This document shows positions 1 through 9,027 of a stretch of 64,000 nt of DNA, piece by piece. The stretch's first letter is position 1. The number at the start of each line of letters is the position of its first letter. Source of the stretch: Salegentibacter salarius (GTDB lineage: Bacteria; Bacteroidota; Bacteroidia; Flavobacteriales; Flavobacteriaceae); NCBI RefSeq assembly GCF_900168265.1, contig NZ_FVZF01000004.1, forward strand, positions 62,001 to 126,000. Reading direction: 5' to 3'. The position numbers and the translations under genes are program-made. The notes beneath the pieces are model-generated. The model did not search any database, was not told where the DNA came from, and was given only the letters and a program-made list of their open reading frames with translations.

Positions 1-2750
1 AGCGTAAAAATGACCAACAGGATGTAAACGAACCGAGTATTTCTCCCGATGGACGCTATCTTTATTACAGCGAAGATATGTACCCTGGAGGAATGTTTCA
101 GTACAATAAAGATCCCAATAAACAAATCTATGTTATAAAAAGATATGATTTTGAAACCGGTGAGAACAAGACTATTACCGGTGGTCCCGGCGGAGCAGCG
201 AGACCTCAGGTTTCACCTGATGGAAAGAAGCTTGCTTTTATAAAACGTGTTAGAACAAAATCGGTTTTATTTATTCACGACCTGGAAACTGGCGAGGAAT
301 GGCCGGTGTATGACAAATTGAGCAAAGATCAGCAGGAAGCATGGGCTATTTTTGGGGTTTACCCCGGATTTAGTTGGATGCCCTCGGGAGAAGAAATTGT
401 GTTTTGGAGTGAAGGAAAAATCAATAAGGTAAATATTGAAGATTATTCCTCTGAAATTATTCCTTTTGAAGTTCAAAACACCATAGAGATTGCAGAAACC
501 CATAGAAGCGAACACCAGGTATTTTCGGAAGAATTCAACCCTAAAGTGATTCGTCACGCGGTGACTTCCCCTAACGGAAAAACTCTTGTTTTTAACGCGG
601 TAGGTTATTTATGGAAAAAATCTTTACCAAACGGGAAACCTCAGCGAATCACCAATGGCGAAGACTTTGAATTTGAACCTGCATTTTCACCTGACGGCAA
701 AGAAATAGTTTATGTAACCTGGAGTGATTCAAAAATGGGTGCATTAATGAAAGTAGGTTTAAATGGAAGAAATCCGCAAAAACTTACTTCAGAAAAAGGT
801 ATTTATAGAAATCCGGTGTTTTCAAACGATGGTAACCAAATTGTGTTTGTAAAAGAGGAAGGAAACAGCGACCAGGGGCAAACCTTTAGTAAAGAACCCG
901 GGATTTATACGATTAGTGCTTCCGGAGAAAATAAAAAGAAGATCCACGATTCCGGAGATTTCCCAATGTTCAGTAAAGATGATTCCCGAATTTTCTTTCA
1001 AACCGGTGGCGCGCTTATGGGCAGCCTGGAAAAGAGTTTAAAGAGTATCGATCTAAGCGGAAATGACGAGCGTACACATATCAATTCAAAACACGCTAAT
1101 CGTTTAGTGCCAAGTCCTGATAATAAATGGGTAGCATTTAGTCATTTGCACCAGGGGTATTTGGCTCCACTAACTTTAACCGGCAGGCCGCTGGATTTAG
1201 ATAATAACACTAAAAGTATTCCGGTAACACAAATTACTAAAGACGCGGGAATGAACCTGCATTGGTCTAAAAACAGCCAAAATGTACACTGGACTTTAGG
1301 TGACGAATATTTTACTAATAAAGTTTCAGAGCGTTTTACTTTCCTGGAAAGTTCTCCCGATTCTATTCCCGATATTACTGAGGAAGGAACCAAAATAGGA
1401 TTAAAACTAAAAACAGATGTTCCGGAAGGGCAAATTGCTTTCACAAACGCCAGGATTATCACTATGAATGGCGATAAGGTAATTGAAAATGGAAGTATTC
1501 TAATTAAAGAAAATAAAATTGTTTCAGTAGGTGAAGCTTCCGAAGTTAATATTCCCAATAGCGCGAAAGTTTATGACCTGGAAGGAAAAACAATAATGCC
1601 GGGGATTGTTGATGCCCACGCTCATATTGGCGCTTTTAGATATGGTTTAACACCTGAAAAGAACTGGCCTTTATATGCAAATATGGCTTTTGGAGTTACC
1701 ACTGTTCACGATCCTTCGGCATTAAGTGAAAGCATTTTTAGCATGGCAGAAATGGTGAAAGCCGGTGAAATGGTAGGACCAAGAATTTACTCTACCGGAA
1801 TTATTTTATACGGTGCCGAAGGCGATTTTAAAGCAGTAATTAATAGCCTTGACGATGCTAAATCGGCTTTAAGGAGAACAAAAGCCTTTGGAGCGACTTC
1901 GGTAAAAAGTTACAACCAGCCGCGCCGTGAACAGCGCCAGCAAATAATGCAGGCCGCAAAAGAACTGGAGATGAATGTAGTTCCTGAAGGTGGAAGTACC
2001 TTTTTGCATAATATGAATATGATTGTAGACGGGCATACCGGGATAGAACATAATATTCCCGTTGCCCCCGTTTACAAAGATGTGAAAACACTTTGGGGAA
2101 ATAGCAATACGGGATATACGCCAACATTGATTGTAAATTATGGCGGGATAAACGGTGAATATTACTTCTATCAAAAAGATAATGTGTGGGAAAATGAACG
2201 TTTGCTGAATTTCACTCCGCGACAAATTGTAGATTCCAGATCAAGACACCGTACTAAACTTCCTGAAGAAGAATATAAAAACGGACCTATTTTGGTTTCA
2301 GAAACGGCCAAAGAACTTTCAGATCTTGGCGTAAAGGTCAATCTTGGGGCGCACGGACAATTACAGGGACTTGGCGCTCACTGGGAACTTTGGTTACTGC
2401 AAATGGGCGGAATGACCAATATGGAAGCTTTACAGGCGGCTACAATTAATGGTGCCGAATATATAGGAATGGGCAGCGAAATTGGATCTTTGGAAGAAGG
2501 CAAACTAGCCGACCTGATTGTTCTGGAGGAAAATCCGTTAGAAGATATTCGTAATTCTGAATCGGTTATTTACACGATGGTAAACGGCAGATTATATGAT
2601 GCTGAAACGATGAACGAAATTGGAAATAACCCGAAAGAACGCGGTGATTTTTACTGGGAAGACAATAAATACAATGCAGCTTTCCCATGGCACGAAAGTA
2701 CACAAAGCTTTACAGCACCCGGTTGTACCTGCCATAGGTTGACTAATTAA
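1..2750 (+). CDS. Amidohydrolase with N-terminal TolB-like beta-propeller (5' truncated by window edge)
   Basis: The reading frame is open from base 3, so the start lies before the window; the first internal ATG at 78 is probably not the start. The first ~430 visible residues repeat the SPDG/SNDG motif of TolB/WD40-like propeller blades. The last ~430 residues are a metal-dependent amidohydrolase: a DAHAHIG metal-binding HxH signature follows the strand ending in GKTIMPGIV, and the protein ends with the usual small beta-domain segment (GKLADLIVLEENP). Family knowledge says such fusions are exported hydrolases (often called imidazolonepropionase-like or prolidase-like) of unknown substrate. 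The C-terminus is Cys-rich (CTCHRLTN). It stands alone and is followed by an inverted repeat. The family call is firm, the substrate unknown. Confidence 0.88.
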   Translation, partial: RKNDQQDVNEPSISPDGRYLYYSEDMYPGGMFQYNKDPNKQIYVIKRYDFETGENKTITGGPGGAARPQVSPDGKKLAFIKRVRTKSVLFIHDLETGEEWPVYDKLSKDQQEAWAIFGVYPGFSWMPSGEEIVFWSEGKINKVNIEDYSSEIIPFEVQNTIEIAETHRSEHQVFSEEFNPKVIRHAVTSPNGKTLVFNAVGYLWKKSLPNGKPQRITNGEDFEFEPAFSPDGKEIVYVTWSDSKMGALMKVGLNGRNPQKLTSEKGIYRNPVFSNDGNQIVFVKEEGNSDQGQTFSKEPGIYTISASGENKKKIHDSGDFPMFSKDDSRIFFQTGGALMGSLEKSLKSIDLSGNDERTHINSKHANRLVPSPDNKWVAFSHLHQGYLAPLTLTGRPLDLDNNTKSIPVTQITKDAGMNLHWSKNSQNVHWTLGDEYFTNKVSERFTFLESSPDSIPDITEEGTKIGLKLKTDVPEGQIAFTNARIITMNGDKVIENGSILIKENKIVSVGEASEVNIPNSAKVYDLEGKTIMPGIVDAHAHIGAFRYGLTPEKNWPLYANMAFGVTTVHDPSALSESIFSMAEMVKAGEMVGPRIYSTGIILYGAEGDFKAVINSLDDAKSALRRTKAFGATSVKSYNQPRREQRQQIMQAAKELEMNVVPEGGSTFLHNMNMIVDGHTGIEHNIPVAPVYKDVKTLWGNSNTGYTPTLIVNYGGINGEYYFYQKDNVWENERLLNFTPRQIVDSRSRHRTKLPEEEYKNGPILVSETAKELSDLGVKVNLGAHGQLQGLGAHWELWLLQMGGMTNMEALQAATINGAEYIGMGSEIGSLEEGKLADLIVLEENPLEDIRNSESVIYTMVNGRLYDAETMNEIGNNPKERGDFYWEDNKYNAAFPWHESTQSFTAPGCTCHRLTN

Positions 2751-2764
2751 AAAACCAAAAGCAC

Positions 2765-2843
2765 AAACTGGATAGTTGAAGTTAAGTTCTTGCTTAAACA
2801 AACCGAATTTGGTAACTTTTAAAGCAAATTAACTATCCAGTTT
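2765..2843 (+). terminator. Long-loop inverted repeat, possible terminator
   Basis: A perfect 13-bp inverted repeat (AAACTGGATAGTT at 2765-2777, its complement at 2831-2843) encloses a ~53-nt loop just downstream of the amidohydrolase stop. The right arm ends in TTT but there is no long T-tract, so this could be a terminator or a decayed small mobile palindrome. Confidence 0.4.
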
Positions 2844-2865
2844 CCATGCTGAAATATGAAATTTT

Positions 2866-3207
2866 ATGAGAAGGGTTAAATTTGGAAAGCTTTTCACTCA
2901 CAGAAAGATAGATGAAAGCATTATTCGTGAACATCTTGCGCTAGAAAGAACTAAGCTCGCCAATGAACGTACGTTGTTGTCCTACACTCAAGCGGCTATG
3001 TATTTTCTGCTGGGGGGTTTGGCTTTAATTCAGCTTAAGGAATACCAGGAGATGCATTATATTGGCTACCTGGCGCTGGTTATTTCTGTATTGTTCCTTA
3101 CTATTGGAATTTGGCGATTCATTGTACTAAAAAATAAAATGAAGGATCTTTTAAAGGGCAAAATAGAATCTTCAGCGGAAGAGGAAGAAGAGCCTGGAAA
3201 CAATTAA
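2866..3207 (+). CDS. DUF202 (YidH-like) small inner-membrane protein
   Basis: 113 aa. The N-terminal half carries the DUF202 hallmark LALERTKLANERTLLSYTQ, an amphipathic segment just before the first membrane helix (about residues 44-58). A second helix lies at about 66-88 and the tail is short, charged and acidic (SAEEEEE). DUF202 proteins are small bacterial inner-membrane proteins without an assigned biochemical role; the family also occurs as the N-terminal part of eukaryotic VTC polyphosphate proteins. It starts at ATG 2866 and looks monocistronic. Confidence 0.8.
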   Translation: MRRVKFGKLFTHRKIDESIIREHLALERTKLANERTLLSYTQAAMYFLLGGLALIQLKEYQEMHYIGYLALVISVLFLTIGIWRFIVLKNKMKDLLKGKIESSAEEEEEPGNN

Positions 3208-3268
3208 TAAATTTATTGAGATCCAGAGTTGGAAATTCTTTAGAAGCTTCATTTTATAAAAACTTCAA

Positions 3269-3637
3269 TTGCAAACATTCACCCATTATTTTCTTCATTT
3301 TATAGCTATTGGTGCTATTGCCTGGTTTTATGATAAAAAGAACTGGAAAAGGAACTGGCTTATTTTACTCGCCACTATGGCCGTAGATCTTGATCATGTT
3401 TTTGCCACTCCATTATTTGATCCCATGCGCTGTGGAATTGGCTACCATCCCTTACATTCTCATTTTGCAATTATCGGATATGTTTTAGGGGTTCTTTTTA
3501 TTAAAAATAAGCTTCTGAAGTTGATATTCATCGGTTTGCTCTTTCATATGCTTACCGATTTTATAGATTGTCTCTGGATGTTTTCTAAATGCGGTGAATG
3601 CTATACTTCTTCTGAAATCTATAAGTGGTTTAATTAA
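3269..3637 (+). CDS. DUF6122-type small membrane protein
   Basis: 122 aa, starting at a TTG. The protein is hydrophobic, with three to four predicted membrane helices, and has conserved-looking polar motifs inside or next to the membrane: DLDHVFATP (about residues 40-48), YHPLHSH (about 59-65) and HMLTDFIDC (about 92-100). The D-x-D-H and H-x-x-x-D pattern resembles metal-binding membrane hydrolases of the YdjM/DUF457 type, but this is only a resemblance. It matches my memory of the flavobacterial DUF6122 family. Function unknown. Confidence 0.65.
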   Translation: MQTFTHYFLHFIAIGAIAWFYDKKNWKRNWLILLATMAVDLDHVFATPLFDPMRCGIGYHPLHSHFAIIGYVLGVLFIKNKLLKLIFIGLLFHMLTDFIDCLWMFSKCGECYTSSEIYKWFN

Positions 3638-3707
3638 ATTTTTCAGAGAAATTAAAACATCAAATTTTAGAGTCAAGCCTCGGAGCATTAAATCTCGATT
3701 ATCGTGT

Positions 3708-3754
3708 AAAAAAACCTGAAAAACTGAATATTTAGGGTATAAACAGTTTTCAGG
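3708..3754 (-). terminator. Rho-independent terminator of the DUF779/ALDH operon
   Basis: On the minus strand, CCTGAAAACTG and its near-complement flank a 17-nt loop and are followed by seven T residues (complement of 3708-3714). It lies 19 bp past the DUF779 stop. Confidence 0.65.
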
Positions 3755-3772
3755 CATTGCTTAAGCAATAAT

Positions 3773-4132
3773 TTAAGGGTTTAGATTTTTGTTCTCTTCG
3801 TCATTCAACATTCTCGATTTTATTAAAAAGCGATAACCGGTAGGAATATCTAGCGAGAAACTGCCACCCCTACCTTTTATAATATTTACGGTTAAGTGAG
3901 TATGTTTCCAATACTCAAATTGGTCGTGGCTCATATAAAAATTTACACCACCAACTTCCCCAAGTAGAATATCATTATCATCAATATAAAAATCCTCTTT
4001 TGGCAACAACATGGGCGAAGAACCGTCGCAACAGCCACCGCTTTGGTGAAAAATCACCTCGCCGTGCTGTTGCTTAAGTTCTTGCAGCAGTTTTTCTGCC
4101 TCAGGAGTTATTTCTACTCTTTTATAGTCCAT
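3773..4132 (-). CDS. DUF779 protein, partner of aldehyde dehydrogenase
   Basis: 119 aa, second gene of a minus-strand operon, starting 2 bp after the aldehyde dehydrogenase stop codon. It contains the DUF779 signature FHQSGGCCDGSSPM (about residues 29-42) with a vicinal Cys pair, then LGEVGGVNFYMS and YWKHTHLTV. DUF779 genes are very often found directly next to acetaldehyde/aldehyde dehydrogenases of the ExaC/AldA class, as here, but the biochemical role is not known to me. The paired cysteines suggest metal or redox chemistry, which is inference. Confidence 0.85.
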   Translation of the reverse strand: MDYKRVEITPEAEKLLQELKQQHGEVIFHQSGGCCDGSSPMLLPKEDFYIDDNDILLGEVGGVNFYMSHDQFEYWKHTHLTVNIIKGRGGSFSLDIPTGYRFLIKSRMLNDEENKNLNP

Positions 4133-4134
4133 TT

Positions 4135-5634
4135 CTAAAAGAATCCCAGTTTATTCTTATCATAAGAAATTAGCATATTCTTACTTTGCCTGTAGTGATT
4201 CAGCATCATTAAATGGTTTTCTCTTCCGAAACCAGATTTTTTATAACCTCCAAATGGTGCGTGCGCAGGATAATCGTGGTAGCAATTTACCCAAACCCGT
4301 CCTGCTTTTATTGCCCGTGGAATTTGATATAATTGATGCGCATCTCGCGTCCAAACTCCGGCGCCAAGACCATACATCGTATCATTTGCAATTTCAATAG
4401 CTTCGGCTTCATCTTTAAAAGTACAAACCGCTACCACAGGTCCAAAAATTTCTTCCTGAAAAACCCTCATTTTATTATGGCCTTTTAAAATAGTTGGCTG
4501 AATGTAAAATCCGTTAGCTAAATCTCCATCAAGTTTTGCTGCACCACCGCCGGCTAAAACCTCAGCGCCTTCATCCTTTCCTATCTTAATATATTCCAGA
4601 ATCTTTTGGTGCTGATCACTGGAAGCCTGTGCGCCCATCATCGTAGACTCCTCAAAGGGATTACCCATCTTTATAGCTTTAGTGCGCTCTATCACCCGCT
4701 TAATGAATTCATCATAAATATCTTCCTGAATTAAGATCCTGGATGGTGCGGTACAAACTTCGCCCTGGTTAAATGCAAAAAGCACAGCGCCTTCAATACA
4801 TTTATCAAGGAAAGCATCGTCGTGATCCATAATACTATTAAAGAAGACATTAGGCGATTTTCCACCAAGTTCCATGGTTACCGGATGCAGGTTTTTAGAA
4901 GCATATTGCATAATTAATTGTCCGGTAGTGGTTTCTCCGGTAAAGGCCACTTTATCTACATTTGGGCTGGAAGCCAAAGGCTTTCCTGCTTCAGGTCCAA
5001 AGCCATGAATAACATTAAAAACTCCCGGAGGTAAAAGATCTGCAATCTTTTCAGCTAAAAATGTTGCGGAAGCTGGCGTTTGTTCCGCAGGTTTTAATAC
5101 CACGCAGTTGCCTGAAGCTAAAGCCGGAGCAACTTTCCAGGCAAGCATTAATAACGGAAAATTCCACGGAATAATTTGAGCAACCACGCCAAGTGGCTCG
5201 TTAATAATTAAGGAAAGAGTATTTTCGTTAAGTTCTGTAGCCGATCCTTCTTCTGCCCTAATCGCTGAAGCGAAATATCTAAAATGATCTACCGCCAGGG
5301 GAACATCGGCATTCATTGTTTCACGAATGGATTTCCCATTATCGGCGGTTTCCATTTGCGCAAAGGTTTCCAGGTTTTCGTGAATAACATCGGCTATCTT
5401 ATGCAAAATCGCAGCCCGTTCTGAGGCCGAAGTTTTTCCCCATTCATGCTTTGCGTTATTAGCAGCTTCAATGGCGCTTTTTACATCTTTCTCGTTAGAT
5501 CTTGGATATTTGGCTAATAACTTATTATCTACCGGCGAATGGTTTTCAAAATAAGCCCCATCAATAGGATCCTGAAATTTGCCGTTAATAAAGTTGCCAT
5601 ATTTTTCTTTAAATTTTGGTGCTGAGTAGCTCAT
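4135..5634 (-). CDS. NAD(P)-dependent aldehyde dehydrogenase (ExaC/AldA class)
   Basis: 499 aa, full length for the family. It oxidises aldehydes to carboxylic acids. The sequence shows the cofactor-fold segment IPWNFPLLM, the general-base motif [12 protein letters not shown], the catalytic-cysteine segment [13 protein letters not shown] (about residue 300) and [10 protein letters not shown]. The best subgroup match is the acetaldehyde/chloroacetaldehyde dehydrogenases that neighbour DUF779 and an AraC regulator. It is first in a two-gene operon and shares a 113-bp intergenic region with the divergent AraC gene, which is its probable regulator. Substrate not determinable from sequence. Confidence 0.93.
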   Translation of the reverse strand: MSYSAPKFKEKYGNFINGKFQDPIDGAYFENHSPVDNKLLAKYPRSNEKDVKSAIEAANNAKHEWGKTSASERAAILHKIADVIHENLETFAQMETADNGKSIRETMNADVPLAVDHFRYFASAIRAEEGSATELNENTLSLIINEPLGVVAQIIPWNFPLLMLAWKVAPALASGNCVVLKPAEQTPASATFLAEKIADLLPPGVFNVIHGFGPEAGKPLASSPNVDKVAFTGETTTGQLIMQYASKNLHPVTMELGGKSPNVFFNSIMDHDDAFLDKCIEGAVLFAFNQGEVCTAPSRILIQEDIYDEFIKRVIERTKAIKMGNPFEESTMMGAQASSDQHQKILEYIKIGKDEGAEVLAGGGAAKLDGDLANGFYIQPTILKGHNKMRVFQEEIFGPVVAVCTFKDEAEAIEIANDTMYGLGAGVWTRDAHQLYQIPRAIKAGRVWVNCYHDYPAHAPFGGYKKSGFGRENHLMMLNHYRQSKNMLISYDKNKLGFF

Positions 5635-5747
5635 AGAAATAATTTTTATAATTTACCATTCCAATATCTTCAATTTTAAGATTAATTAATTGAACTTTTC
5701 TATAAATAAATACTACATTACTACTATCTTATTAAATTAATCAGGTT

Positions 5748-6665
5748 TTGAATACTAATTTATCAAACTACAATCGCAATTTGAAGTTAAATACTTCAAT
5801 AGAAAACAGGACGATCTATAGTGCTGATTATGCTGAATTGAATGTTTTTGAAACCCGGCAGGTAGCAGAAAGTGTAAACCTTCAGTTTAGTTTTCCTATT
5901 ATTGCAAGTATGCTTACCGGTAAAAAAATAATGCACCTGGAAGGGATGAAATCTTTTGATTTTTTCCCGGGAGAATCTGTAGTGCTACCTTCAGATAAAA
6001 AGATGGTCATAGATTTTCCGCTGGCCAATTCAAAAAATCCTACGCGGTGCCTGGCCCTGGGAATTGATCCCGATAAAATAAAAGAAACCGTAGAAATCTT
6101 TAATGAAAATACGCGTATAGATTTTGAAAACGATCAACATAGCTTTGATGCCAGTGCAGTACACCTGGCCAATAACCAGCAGGTAAAATTTGTGTTAGAT
6201 CGTATTTTTAGTACTTTCCTGGAAGATGGTAAAGCTAAAGATGCGTTGTTAGATTTAATGGTAAAGGAACTTATTATAAGGTTACTTCAAACTAAAGCAA
6301 AAGTAATGCTTCTGGACAATGAAACGCTTTTTGATAATAATAGAATGGCGTTTATCGTAAAGTATATGCGAGAACATCTTACCGAAAATATTCAGGTAGA
6401 TAAGCTCGCAGATAAAGCCTGTATGAGTACTTCAAATTTTTACCGAAGTTTTAAAAATACGCTTGGTGAGAGCCCTATAGATTACCTAAATGGAGAACGT
6501 ATAAAATTTGCAAAAAAACTTATTCAGAGAACAAACAGTAAGTTTGCCGATATCGCTTACAAGAGCGGGTTTAATAATACCAGCTATTTTAACCGCCAAT
6601 TTAAACGCTTTGAAAAAATCACCCCAAATCAATACAGAAAGTTAGTTAATGATAATATTTCCTAA
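5748..6665 (+). CDS. AraC-family transcriptional regulator
   Basis: 305 aa with a TTG start at 5748. Residues ~1-185 form a cupin-like ligand-sensing domain of the AraC_N type; residues ~200-300 hold the two helix-turn-helix motifs, with KLADKACMSTSNFYRSFK in the first and IAYKSGFNNTSYFNRQF-KRFEKITPNQYR in the second. It is divergent from the aldehyde dehydrogenase-DUF779 operon across 113 bp, the standard layout for an aldehyde-responsive activator, so it probably controls that operon. Its stop codon overlaps the stop of the convergent DUF302 gene. Confidence 0.9.
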   Translation: MNTNLSNYNRNLKLNTSIENRTIYSADYAELNVFETRQVAESVNLQFSFPIIASMLTGKKIMHLEGMKSFDFFPGESVVLPSDKKMVIDFPLANSKNPTRCLALGIDPDKIKETVEIFNENTRIDFENDQHSFDASAVHLANNQQVKFVLDRIFSTFLEDGKAKDALLDLMVKELIIRLLQTKAKVMLLDNETLFDNNRMAFIVKYMREHLTENIQVDKLADKACMSTSNFYRSFKNTLGESPIDYLNGERIKFAKKLIQRTNSKFADIAYKSGFNNTSYFNRQFKRFEKITPNQYRKLVNDNIS

Positions 6666-7555
6666 TATTTTGAAGCATTCCTACTAAGGTTCTCCAAAGC
6701 ATTTTTCATTGTTTCCAGCTCAGGAATATTATTGGTGAGTTTAAACCTTTCTGCTAAAAATGCTGGATCGTTATAAGAAATTTTCACCACGCCGGCCTCA
6801 TCACGCCATACCAGAAATTTAACCGGCAACTCTAAGGCTATCTTTGCATTTTGCTGCATAATTGGAGTACCAATTTTTGGGTTTCCGAAAATTATTAATC
6901 GGGTTGGGCGCAATCCTAAATTTATCTCTTCAGCATTTTTAAAATGATCTATTTCTGAAAAAATTTTTAGATTAGGATTAGTTTCAATCGCAGATACCAG
7001 CCGCTCGTAGGTAGTATTGAAATCAAACTCACTTATTTCTGAAATAATCCCCTGGTGCTTCTCCAGCTTAAACTTGCCAGACTTTTTAACCCTGTTTCCT
7101 GAAGCTTTTGAGGCAATTTTTTTTAGCCCCTTATTGATCAGTCTAAGATTCTTTGCTTTTTTAAGCTCGTATCTTTTTTTTAAATAGTTAATACTACTAT
7201 AGGTAATGTGCGTTTCATCATCTTTTGAATAAACCAAAATTTTAAGCGGAAGATCCAGACCTGATAATTGATCACATTGCATCAACAAAGTGCCCTGCTT
7301 TGGATTTCCGAAGATAAACAGGCTTTTTTCTGAAAGTTCTAGCCCGGCTTTTTCAGCTTGTTCTGAGTGCCGAATTTCTGTAAAAAGGCTAAGAGAATTA
7401 TTTTGTTTCAAAGTTTGTCCCAGTCGTGAAGTTGTCTCATCAAAACTATAATCACTGCGGGTGAGCATCAGGTGGTCTTTATCTTTTTCCTGCGCCATTC
7501 CAAATTGAATTCCGCAGAAAAAAAACCAGAAAAAATATTTTAACAGGGATTTCAT
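6662..7555 (-). CDS. Exported tandem DUF302 protein
   Basis: 297 aa with a signal peptide (about residues 1-21, ending GMAQ). Two DUF302 repeats follow at about residues 33-130 and 178-280. Each carries the family core FGNPKxGTxxMQ and a LPLKILVY or LPVKFLVW strand; they are joined by a basic linker. DUF302 proteins bind small ligands or metals but no enzymatic function is established to my knowledge. The duplication probably makes a pseudo-dimer. The 3' end overlaps the AraC gene by 4 bp, tail to tail. Confidence 0.85.
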   Translation of the reverse strand: MKSLLKYFFWFFFCGIQFGMAQEKDKDHLMLTRSDYSFDETTSRLGQTLKQNNSLSLFTEIRHSEQAEKAGLELSEKSLFIFGNPKQGTLLMQCDQLSGLDLPLKILVYSKDDETHITYSSINYLKKRYELKKAKNLRLINKGLKKIASKASGNRVKKSGKFKLEKHQGIISEISEFDFNTTYERLVSAIETNPNLKIFSEIDHFKNAEEINLGLRPTRLIIFGNPKIGTPIMQQNAKIALELPVKFLVWRDEAGVVKISYNDPAFLAERFKLTNNIPELETMKNALENLSRNASKY

Positions 7556-7734
7556 AGCCTTAAATTCTACTTTAAGTTAATCAATTTTAGGGAGATATAG
7601 AATCAAAAGCTTTAGCTTTTCAAGATTTATGACTAATTTGACAAGGTGTAAAAATTCAGAGAATCTTAATTCATGTATCTTTACATCCTCGCTTTTTAAA
7701 GCGGCCCTAACAACTATCTAATTATAACGAATTT

Positions 7735-8349
7735 ATGCACGTAGCGATTGCAGGGAACATTGGCGCCGGAAAAACCACCCTCACCAAATTATTAGCAAAA
7801 CATTACAACTGGGAAGCACAGTATGAAGATGTCTTGGAAAATCCCTATCTCGAAGACTTCTATAATAAAATGGAACGTTGGTCTTTTAACCTCCAGATTT
7901 ACTTTTTAAATAGTAGGTTTCGGCAAATACTCCAAATTCGTGAGAGCGGAAAGAAAATTATCCAGGATAGAACGATCTACGAAGATGCGCACATTTTTGC
8001 ACCTAACCTACACGCGATGGGATTAATGACCAATCGTGACTTTGAGAATTACAGCTCTCTTTTTGACCTTATGGAAAGCGTTGTGCAGGGACCAGATCTT
8101 CTTATTTATTTGAGAAGTAGTATTCCAAACCTGGTTTCCCAAATTCATAAAAGAGGGCGCGATTACGAAAACTCTATTTCTATAGATTATTTAAGTAGGT
8201 TAAATGAACGCTATGAAGCCTGGGTACATAATTATAACAAAGGCAATTTATTGATCATAGATGTAGATAATATTAACTTTGTAGATGATCCTGAAGATCT
8301 GGGAAATATTATAAATCGTATTGACGCTGAGATTCACGGGTTGTTTTAA
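7735..8349 (+). CDS. Deoxynucleoside kinase (dGK/dAK/dCK family)
   Basis: 204 aa. It phosphorylates deoxynucleosides for dNTP salvage. The Walker A loop is GNIGAGKTT (residues 7-15), followed by a family-typical EDVLENPYLEDFY, the DRTIYED motif (ERS-like catalytic/Arg region), and the LID-type RGRDYE. It is 12 bp upstream of the fatty-acid hydroxylase gene on the same strand, so the two may be cotranscribed. The nucleoside transporter and thymidylate synthase found further along suit a nucleotide-salvage lifestyle, although they are not in this operon. Exact substrate unresolved. Confidence 0.9.
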   Translation: MHVAIAGNIGAGKTTLTKLLAKHYNWEAQYEDVLENPYLEDFYNKMERWSFNLQIYFLNSRFRQILQIRESGKKIIQDRTIYEDAHIFAPNLHAMGLMTNRDFENYSSLFDLMESVVQGPDLLIYLRSSIPNLVSQIHKRGRDYENSISIDYLSRLNERYEAWVHNYNKGNLLIIDVDNINFVDDPEDLGNIINRIDAEIHGLF

Positions 8350-8361
8350 AAAAACGAGAAG

Positions 8362-9027
8362 ATGGAATCAACAAAACTTAAACGGCCAAAGCATAAGGGT
8401 TCTCCAAAGTTATTTGAAAACCCAATTTTAGAAAAACTTACGCATACGCATATTTCTTTTCCGCTGATTATTTTTGGAGTAATTGCAGTAGCATTAATTT
8501 ATTACGGAATTATTGAAAAAGGTTTTGAAGCACCAATAATGGTAGGGCTCTTCGTAGCCGGACTTTTCTTTTTCACTTTTGTAGAATATATTATGCACCG
8601 TTACCTGTACCATATTCCTGCTACCAGCGAAAGAAAGAAAAAGATCTCTTACACCATGCACGGCGTGCATCACGATTACCCAAAAGATAAATCGCGATTA
8701 GCAATGCCACCGGTTTTGAGTTTAGTTGTGGCTACCGTATTATTTATATTATACCGGGCGGTTTTAGGGGATTATGTTTTTGGATTCCTGGCGGGATTTT
8801 TAATAGGATATGCTGCTTACCTGGCGGTACATTACTCGGTACACGCCTTTAAAGTTCCCAACAACTTTCTAAAGGTTTTATGGCAACATCACAGCATTCA
8901 CCATTATCGAGAATCAGACAGAGCTTTTGGTGTTTCTTCACCACTCTGGGATCATATATTTAGAACAATGCCCAGAAAAACCACTGCCAGCAGAAAAACT
9001 GCCGTTGGGAATAGCATTGATGATTAA
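8362..9027 (+). CDS. Fatty acid hydroxylase (sterol desaturase superfamily, integral membrane)
   Basis: 221 aa, four predicted membrane helices. The di-iron histidine clusters of the superfamily are all present: HRYLYH, HGVHHDYP, HYSVH and HHSIHHY. The spacing resembles the yeast Scs7/fungal 2-hydroxylase branch lacking its cytochrome b5 domain, so 2-hydroxylation of acyl chains, for example in sphingolipids or ornithine lipids, is the most likely role. It follows the deoxynucleoside kinase by 12 bp and converges with the App1-like gene, sharing the TTAA at 9024-9027 as both stop codons. Confidence 0.87.
   Translation: MESTKLKRPKHKGSPKLFENPILEKLTHTHISFPLIIFGVIAVALIYYGIIEKGFEAPIMVGLFVAGLFFFTFVEYIMHRYLYHIPATSERKKKISYTMHGVHHDYPKDKSRLAMPPVLSLVVATVLFILYRAVLGDYVFGFLAGFLIGYAAYLAVHYSVHAFKVPNNFLKVLWQHHSIHHYRESDRAFGVSSPLWDHIFRTMPRKTTASRKTAVGNSIDD

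Noticed and set aside
1142-1558. 138-residue minus-strand reading frame within the first amidohydrolase
   Set aside because: Antisense to a well-supported gene, with no domain and no promoter or ribosome-site support.
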